Source: Lachnospiraceae bacterium (GTDB taxonomy: Bacteria > Bacillota > Clostridia > Lachnospirales > Lachnospiraceae). From it: a stretch of 11,262 nt of DNA. The stretch is from positions 1 through 11,262 of the forward strand of contig CAAGFJ010000063.1 of assembly GCA_900769115.1 (NCBI GenBank), given 5' to 3'. A program made the translations under genes and the position numbers. Of this stretch, positions 6,976 to 11,262 are shown in pieces; within the stretch, counting starts at the first letter, position 1, and every line of letters begins with the position of its first letter. The notes beneath the pieces were generated by a model that was not told the DNA's origin, ran no database searches, and saw only the letters and a list, made by a program, of their open reading frames with translations.

Positions 6976-7524
6976 ATGGGGTTTCTGGATAAGCTGTTGA
7001 ACAAGGGAGCACAGGCGTTAGGCGATGTGGTATCCGATAAGTTATCGGAAGTAGTACATGGGGATAATGAGATTGGAGATGCGGTACGGAGTGTAACTTC
7101 GGCGGTATCTTCCATAACAAATGCGGGTGGCAATGACACATGGGGAGGAAGAACGCAGGAACAGGATTACCGTTCTTTTGACGAGAAGCTTACCAAGGTG
7201 GTTAAGGAAGCCGGAGATTATGAGATCCGGCGCCGGGTTACCCTTCGTGAGTTGGAACAGGAGTTAGGTGAGGATATCTATGTGCATGACCGTTCCCGCT
7301 GTTACTGCGAACCGGATGATATTTCCTATGGCATTTATCAGGGTGGAAGACGGGTTCTGCTCATTCGTTTGTGGGATGATTATGTGCAGTATAACCATGC
7401 TGCCAACCGGGAGGTCTGGGCTTACTGTAACGATCATCAGGTGAAGATCTTGGATTTCTATGATTATCTTCCGAATGAAGAGGGTTATATGACAGACCGA
7501 ATCCGCAAGGAACTGGTTGACTAG
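6976..7524 (+). CDS. Conserved-looking protein of unknown function (182 aa)
   Basis: I do not recognise this family. The coding region is well supported by GGAGGAGGT a few bases upstream of the ATG and codon use like its neighbours. Residues 1-48 look like amphipathic helix (MGFLDKLLNKGAQALGDVV...), followed by a Gly/Asn-rich linker (about 49-60). Residues 65-182 look like a compact alpha/beta domain: basic helix EIRRRVTLRELEQEL (83-97), strand-like RRVLLIRLW (125-133), then WAYCNDHQVKILDFYDYLP (148-166) and TDRIRKEL (173-180). There is no signal peptide or membrane segment, so it is probably cytoplasmic or peripherally membrane-associated through the N-terminal helix. It sits 78 bp after valS and about 400 bp before the reverse transcriptase; neither context fixes a role. 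Confidence 0.85.
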   Translation: MGFLDKLLNKGAQALGDVVSDKLSEVVHGDNEIGDAVRSVTSAVSSITNAGGNDTWGGRTQEQDYRSFDEKLTKVVKEAGDYEIRRRVTLRELEQELGEDIYVHDRSRCYCEPDDISYGIYQGGRRVLLIRLWDDYVQYNHAANREVWAYCNDHQVKILDFYDYLPNEEGYMTDRIRKELVD

Positions 7525-7928
7525 GGTGTCAGCGCAGAGAGATGCTCGATAAGTCTGGCAACAGATTATTGGAAAAGCAACTTTTATTGAATAGAAGTTT
7601 GCATACATATAAGACAGAAAAGAAAGAGAAACGCAGTATGACTGCACCTGTGACGGATGAAGCATATTCCTGAATGAGATAGGCGAATTTGTTTATCTTG
7701 TTTGAGAAGTTTTGCAGGTGGCTGGAATATGTTCAATCTGGTAGAATTAAGCACGCTTTAATTCCTTCAAAGCATTTTCTCTTTCTTTTTTTATAATTAT
7801 TTTGAATGAAATTTTTCTGGGTTTTTTACAGATTTATATGGTGAAATATTTACATGAGCCATGCAATAACGATCTTGAGAATAAGGTTCTGGATAATTAT
7901 CTTTATTATAAGCGGTGAGAAGATTAGT
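7525..7928 (+). other. AT-rich intergenic region upstream of the reverse transcriptase
   Basis: No credible gene is seen. Features: two crossing complementary pairs, CACCTG (7645-7650) with CAGGTG (7715-7720) and CATATTCC (7663-7670) with GGAATATG (7724-7731), which could form a pseudoknot; a hairpin GAATTAAGC (7744-7752) with GCTTTAATTC (7755-7764); a pyrimidine-rich tract (about 7761-7792); and TATAAT at 7792-7797 without a convincing -35. This is where an RNA partner or promoter of the reverse transcriptase would be expected, but nothing is decisive. Confidence 0.3.
7744..7764 (+). terminator. Weak hairpin, possible terminator after the 182-aa gene
   Basis: GAATTAAGC (7744-7752) pairs with GCTTTAATTC (7755-7764) with one bulged base, followed by a pyrimidine-rich stretch (TTCTCTTTCTTTTTTT up to 7792). 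The loop of 2 nt is too tight unless the end pairs open, and the T-run is not adjacent, so terminator function is uncertain. Confidence 0.25.
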
Positions 7929-9380
7929 ATGGATATTTTAGAACAGAGTATGCAGGAACAATGCTGGAATGCATTTTTACAATATAAGATAGAACGGCAG
8001 CATTTATCGGCGAAGGAAGAGAAACAGCTACGGGAATTCTTAGAGAAAAAGACATATATAGAGTGGGGCAGGCGGCTGATGGACGAGACGTATGTGTTGC
8101 CTTTGCCGGTTCGCAGGGAGATCAATAAGGGTGGTTCCGCGAAGAAACGGGTGGTATATTCTTATCCTTATGAGCTGAATCAGATGTTGAAATTTGTTGC
8201 GTATGCATTGTATCGGTATGATGCGATATTTGCGGATAATTGTTATGCGTTTCGCAGGGAATATGGGGTGAAGGATGCAATCTGGCGGATTCGTAGAACA
8301 AAAGGAATTGCAGACAAATATTGCCTGAAGGTAGATGTACACAATTACTTTAACTCCATTGATGAAGACATTCTGCTGGAGAAATTATCTTTCTTACAGG
8401 AGCAGGATGGCCGGTTGTATGGCATGTTGAAGCAGCTGCTGACTGCGGACGCGGCACTTGTGATCGACGAACAGGGGAAGAATCACAAAGATAGGCTAAA
8501 TGGGAACGAACCGTTAGAGCGTGCAGCGATACAGGAGAAAGAAGACAACGAACCGGTAGAATGTGCAGTCATCCGTGAGGAAGAAGACGACGCATCGTTA
8601 GAACATGCAATGATCCAGGAGAAAGAATACAACGATCATTGCAGGAAAGAGGAGATGGAATCCGGCAAGGTGATACGGGAGAAACGTGGAGCGATGGCGG
8701 GAACTCCGGTTTCCCCGTTCTTTGCCAATGTGTATTTGAAGGATGTGGATGCGTGGTTTGCCGATGAGGGGATTCTTTACTTTCGTTATTCAGATGATAT
8801 TCTTATTTTTGCAGATACATTAGGGGAATTGCAGTCTTATCAGGAAGTATTGTATTCAAAGCTGTCAGATCTTCGTCTGGAATTGAATCCGGATAAAGTG
8901 AAGATTAGCAGACCTGGTGAAATGTGGGAATTTTTAGGATTCTGTTACAGGGATGGAAAAGTAGATCTGTCGGAGAATACGATCCGCAAGATGCAGCATA
9001 AGATCAAGCGAAAGGCAGAGTCTTTGCGTCGATGGCGGCGAAAGAAGGAGGTGTCCGGTGATAAGGCGGCAAAGGGATTTATTAAAGCAATGAATTATAA
9101 GTTCTTTGCGAAAGAGGATGGTACGGAGTTTACCTGGTCTCGGTGGTTCTTTCCGAATCTCACAACTGATCAGGGATTGAAGATTGTGGATGCTTATATG
9201 CAGCAATATATCCGGTATTGTGTCACAGGAAGACACTATAAGGGTAACTACCGGATTACATACGAACAGATGAAGGAGTGGGGATATCGCAGTCTGGTTG
9301 CGGAGTATTATTCTTATAAGAAACAGAGGATGATGCACCCGGACGGTTCGGTCACAGAACAAAATGTGAGCAATAAATGA
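7929..9380 (+). CDS. Stand-alone reverse transcriptase (RNA-directed DNA polymerase), ungrouped
   Basis: A 483-residue RT-domain protein, expected to copy RNA into DNA in the cytoplasm. Visible are an N-terminal fingers region (KKRVVYSYP near residues 71-79), the first catalytic aspartate D136 in KVDVHNYFNSID, GAMAGTPVSPFFANVYL (254-270), the YSDD catalytic box (287-290, S where A is usual), ELNPDK, EFLGF, and a basic thumb-like region (RKMQHKIKRKAESLRRWRRKK). The C-terminus reads WSRWFFPNL...IRYCVTG...YEQMKEWGYRS. No endonuclease, protease or integrase domain is seen. It resembles lone RTs I recall from Lachnospiraceae genomes. I chose ATG 7929, with GGTGAG 9 bp upstream, over ATG 7854, whose extra 25 residues are hydrophobic, lack a good ribosome binding site and are not part of the RT fold. 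A 62-residue insertion (about 185-246) splits the domain between K184 and the GAMAGTP block. FLGF points toward group II/DGR-like rather than retron RTs. Function unknown. Confidence 0.9.
   Translation: MDILEQSMQEQCWNAFLQYKIERQHLSAKEEKQLREFLEKKTYIEWGRRLMDETYVLPLPVRREINKGGSAKKRVVYSYPYELNQMLKFVAYALYRYDAIFADNCYAFRREYGVKDAIWRIRRTKGIADKYCLKVDVHNYFNSIDEDILLEKLSFLQEQDGRLYGMLKQLLTADAALVIDEQGKNHKDRLNGNEPLERAAIQEKEDNEPVECAVIREEEDDASLEHAMIQEKEYNDHCRKEEMESGKVIREKRGAMAGTPVSPFFANVYLKDVDAWFADEGILYFRYSDDILIFADTLGELQSYQEVLYSKLSDLRLELNPDKVKISRPGEMWEFLGFCYRDGKVDLSENTIRKMQHKIKRKAESLRRWRRKKEVSGDKAAKGFIKAMNYKFFAKEDGTEFTWSRWFFPNLTTDQGLKIVDAYMQQYIRYCVTGRHYKGNYRITYEQMKEWGYRSLVAEYYSYKKQRMMHPDGSVTEQNVSNK
8505..8630 (+). 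repeat. Three in-frame 42-bp tandem repeats inside the reverse transcriptase gene
   Basis: Units 8505-8546, 8547-8588 and 8589-8630 are each exactly 14 codons and start AACGAACCG, AACGAACCG and GACGCATCG. They encode NEPLERAAIQEKED, NEPVECAVIREEED and DASLEHAMIQEKEY (residues 193-234). The units have diverged in sequence but kept length and frame. They sit in a charged, probably flexible or coiled segment inserted into the RT domain. Confidence 0.9.
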
Positions 9381-9427
9381 TAGAAAATTTGAAGAAAAAG
9401 AACTGCAAACTATTGAAAAATACTTAA

Positions 9428-9457
9428 TTCATACAAAAATAGTGTGAATAGTATGAA
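9428..9457 (+). promoter_or_regulatory. Inverted repeat upstream of the 9465 promoter, possible operator
   Basis: TTCATAC (9428-9434) and GTATGAA (9451-9457) form a perfect 7-bp inverted repeat with a 16-bp spacer, ending 7 bp before the -35 box. It could bind an activator. It could also end RT transcripts, although no T-run follows. Confidence 0.3.
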
Positions 9458-9464
9458 ATAATGC

Positions 9465-9493
9465 TTGCAATATAAAACACTGCTTGATATAAT
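9465..9493 (+). promoter_or_regulatory. SigA-type promoter of the structured RNA / transporter
   Basis: -35 TTGCAA (9465-9470), a 17-bp spacer and a perfect -10 TATAAT (9488-9493). The expected start, near 9500, falls at the 5' edge of the structured element, so the RNA would be at the very 5' end of the transcript. Confidence 0.7.
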
Positions 9494-9496
9494 GAG

Positions 9497-9656
9497 TGCA
9501 ATACATCCGACAAGCAGATATGCCGTGTGACTGCTTGCAGGACACACGGTATATCTATTTGTCGGATAAACAGACATGAGTACGAAGGCTGGTAAGCCAG
9601 AGTACGAATGACTGTGGCACGAGCGGAGCGCGTGCAGTATTGCATTTAATTTTTTT
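9497..9656 (+). ncRNA. Candidate structured RNA: four-way junction with tandem G-A loops
   Basis: By eye the segment folds as a closed cloverleaf. P1: TGCAATAC (9497-9504) with GTATTGCA (9637-9644). P2: a long hairpin 9505-9567, made of ATCCGACA/TGTCGGAT, AGATAT/ATATCT, CCGTGTG/CACACGG and CTGC/GCAG. P3: 9571-9614, with helices CAG/CTG, CAT/ATG, GTAC/GTAC and GGCT/AGCC separated by A/A, GA/GA and GAA/AGA symmetric loops that allow tandem sheared G-A pairs. P4: 9617-9635 (GCAC/GTGC plus GCG/CGC). Junction linkers are 0, 3, 2 and 1 nt. A T7 tract (9650-9656) directly precedes the transporter Shine-Dalgarno (9657-9664). If transcription starts near 9500, only about 5 bp of P1 can form. It may be a riboswitch-like leader, a small RNA or an RT partner; I do not recognise a known family. 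Confidence 0.6.
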
Positions 9657-9671
9657 AAGAAGGATACGTGT

Positions 9672-11120
9672 ATGAATAAGAAGTTTATTCCGTATTTGTT
9701 ATCTATGGCTAAGGTTGGCTGTATCGGTTTCGGTGGAGGAAGCATTTTAATTCCGGTCATTGAAGACGAAGTGGTAACAAAGGCGAAGATCGACACAAAA
9801 GAACAATATGAAAAGGACGTAATTGTTGCCAGCATTACACCGGGAGCTCTTCCGGTTGAGATATCGGCATCGTTTGGACGAAGGAATTTCGGAATTATAG
9901 GCATGGTGTTGGGAGCATTGTGTATGGCATTACCGGGGGCTCTTGCAACGGTGTTGCTGCTTAGTGCATTTTCCATGGTGCAGGATAGTGTGCTTCGGGT
10001 GATCGAATGTCTGACAATCGGTGTGGCAGCATTTATTATTCTGTTGTTGACCAGATATATCTATTCGGTGCATAAGCGGCGTTCGGAAAAGGGACGTAAC
10101 CAGATGATCAAGTCGATCGGTGTTATGATCGCTGTATTTATCCTGGTTGGTGGCAAGAATGTGTATCAGATTCTGGGAATTACCGGAACTCCGATCTTTG
10201 CAGTATCTACGGTACAATTGTTGGCATTGGTATTCTTTTTTGTGTTCTATACGAGAGGAGAATATACACCAAAGCACCTGATTGTAAGTGGCATACTGGG
10301 ACTTTTGTTTCTGCTTGGCAATGGTAAGGGGCAGCATTTGATCTCTGCTACGGCACTTAATGTTGTGAAGATCGTGATGATTGTGTTGTCCGTCTATGGT
10401 CTGGTTATCAGTATGCGTAAGACGAAGTATGATTTCAAGATTGATAAAGGTTCGTTATTCAAGGATCTGGCAGTATGGATCGGTATTATTACCGTTGTGG
10501 CAGTTATCACGGGGCTTTTCTATCCGGATGTGGTATCGTTTATTCTGCGGGGCGGTCTGTCTGTTCTAATGTCGTTTGGCGGTGGGGATGCTTATCTGAC
10601 GATTGCAGATGGTATCTTTATTGAGAGTGGAATGGTTACGCAGCAGCAGTTCTACGGACAGTTGGTATCCGTTGTGAATATTCTTCCGGGTTCGATTCTT
10701 TGTAAGACACTTTCCGGTATTGGTTACTTTGTGGGGCAGAATGTAGGTGGTTCCATGGGGGCATCCCTGCTGTTTGCATTGCTTGGATTTGTGATCAGTA
10801 TGGCAGTATCATGCGGTTTCTTTAGTATTGTGTATTATCTGTATGATGCATTTATTCATCTGAATATCTTCCAGACGATTAGTCATTGGATCGCACCGGT
10901 GATTGCTGGGCTTTTGATCAATATTATGATGTCTTTGTGCAGCCAGTGTATGAATCTCGGGGAGGGACTTGGTGTGTCGGGGGCATCGGTTCTTGTAGCA
11001 TTGCTTGCCGGCTATGCAGCGGACTTCTTCCTGACCTGGAAGTTCCGGTTGAATTCTATGATGATATTGGTGCTGAATCTTGCAGTAACACTTGGGGTGT
11101 ATTTCCTCGTCCTGATATAA
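9672..11120 (+). CDS. Chromate transporter (CHR) family, fused two-domain membrane protein
   Basis: A 482-residue polytopic inner-membrane protein with two homologous halves, as in long-chain CHR proteins. The N-half has GFGGGSILIPVIEDEVV (19-35) and TPGALPVEISASFG (56-69). The C-half repeats the pattern with SFGGGDAYLTIADGIF (301-316) and NILPGSILCK (336-345). The FGGG box replaces the FGGP of classical ChrA. About ten or more hydrophobic helices can be counted, with a basic loop near 131-146 and a charged connector near 247-262. It is somewhat longer than typical fused ChrA, around 400 aa. The family exports chromate in resistance operons, but many anaerobe members have no known substrate, so an oxyanion transporter is the safest label. 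The ATG at 9672 follows AGAAGGA with a 7-bp spacer. It is probably transcribed from 9465-9493 through the structured leader. Confidence 0.88.
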   Translation: MNKKFIPYLLSMAKVGCIGFGGGSILIPVIEDEVVTKAKIDTKEQYEKDVIVASITPGALPVEISASFGRRNFGIIGMVLGALCMALPGALATVLLLSAFSMVQDSVLRVIECLTIGVAAFIILLLTRYIYSVHKRRSEKGRNQMIKSIGVMIAVFILVGGKNVYQILGITGTPIFAVSTVQLLALVFFFVFYTRGEYTPKHLIVSGILGLLFLLGNGKGQHLISATALNVVKIVMIVLSVYGLVISMRKTKYDFKIDKGSLFKDLAVWIGIITVVAVITGLFYPDVVSFILRGGLSVLMSFGGGDAYLTIADGIFIESGMVTQQQFYGQLVSVVNILPGSILCKTLSGIGYFVGQNVGGSMGASLLFALLGFVISMAVSCGFFSIVYYLYDAFIHLNIFQTISHWIAPVIAGLLINIMMSLCSQCMNLGEGLGVSGASVLVALLAGYAADFFLTWKFRLNSMMILVLNLAVTLGVYFLVLI

Positions 11121-11262
11121 AAATTACCCTTGCACAGCGTAAGTGACGGACGCGCGAAACATCTAGGTTATGAATCGGTTGTTTGGGATATAACATATCA
11201 ACGCAGGCACGCTCTCGCTACTCATCACTCGCAGCGGTACTAGGCTCGAAAATACCTCGCCA
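11121..11262 (+). repeat. Interspersed repeat, copy 2 (runs to the window edge)
   Basis: It begins 5 bp after the transporter stop codon. Positions 11126-11155 match 580-609 (minus strand) at 29 of 30 positions. Further similarity to the region near 480-580 follows in order: AGGTTATGAA, GGG, CAT, CGCAGGCAC (11201-11209) and ACTCGCAGC, with variable sequence between. No gene is visible. The end of the element is not in the window, so whether it forms a palindrome like 286-609 is unknown. Confidence 0.65.

Noticed and set aside
7854..7928. Upstream ATG that would extend the reverse transcriptase by 25 hydrophobic residues
   Set aside because: No good ribosome binding site precedes 7854, while 7929 has GGTGAG at 9 bp. 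The extension looks like translated AT-rich leader, not part of an RT.
7525..9380. Classical retron
   Set aside because: No NAxxH motif in the expected region and the thumb junction reads EFLGF. The C-terminal VTG lies in a different context from the retron VTG. No clear msr/msd with inverted flanks was found upstream.
9497..9644. NiCo (czcD) riboswitch, also a four-way junction
   Set aside because: The architecture is similar in outline, but I do not see the conserved purine-rich junction sequences of that class, and P2 is far longer.
7525..9656. Group II intron around the RT
   Set aside because: I see no domain V/VI-like hairpin downstream and no maturase or HNH endonuclease domain in the protein.
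9410..9976. 188-aa minus-strand reading frame over the structured RNA and transporter start
   Set aside because: It crosses the promoter, RNA structure and the conserved transporter N-terminus; it is explained as an antisense shadow.
7525..11262. Diversity-generating retroelement
   Set aside because: No Avd-like gene, C-type lectin target or near-identical template/variable repeat with adenine differences is visible in the window.

Overview
The window looks like chromosomal DNA of a low-to-moderate GC Gram-positive gut anaerobe, most likely a Lachnospiraceae (Roseburia/Agathobacter/Coprococcus-like). This rests on strong AGGAGG-type ribosome binding sites, a Gram-positive T-box leader in front of valS, and the close resemblance of the AMP-binding enzyme, the reverse transcriptase and the other proteins to what I know from that family. 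No mobility gene (integrase, transposase), CRISPR array, tRNA or rRNA is visible.

Layout. Positions 1-616 are non-coding and rich in inverted repeats: a 15-bp perfect hairpin (12-77), a small hairpin (219-250), and a large nested palindrome (286-609) whose core (379-484) is a likely terminator. A minus-strand acyl-CoA synthetase-like gene follows (617-2251). A divergent promoter region (2252-2647) separates it from metY (2648-3931, O-acetylhomoserine sulfhydrylase) on the plus strand. Next is a complete valine T-box riboswitch (about 3977-4218, specifier GTA) controlling valS (4255-6897). An unrecognised 182-aa protein (6976-7524) comes next, then about 400 bp without a gene, then a stand-alone reverse transcriptase (7929-9380), then a promoter and a highly structured, probably four-way-junction RNA element (9497-9656), and finally a two-domain chromate-transporter-family protein (9672-11120). 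The window ends inside a second copy of the repeat seen near its start.

The metabolic genes are ordinary housekeeping or accessory metabolism: CoA activation of a carboxylic acid, sulfur assimilation into homocysteine, and valyl-tRNA charging under tRNA-Val control. I see no operon larger than one gene; most have their own promoter or leader.

The unusual part is 7525-9671. The reverse transcriptase does not fit group II introns, retrons or diversity-generating retroelements by what can be seen here. It carries a three-copy 14-residue tandem repeat inside its catalytic domain. It is followed at once by a compact cloverleaf RNA candidate with tandem G-A internal loops and a T7 tract immediately before the Shine-Dalgarno of the transporter. 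That RNA could be a cis-regulatory leader of the transporter, a free small RNA, or a partner of the reverse transcriptase; the sequence alone does not decide. A second item is an interspersed repeat whose first 30 bp are 29/30 identical at two sites, each 5-7 bp after a stop codon.
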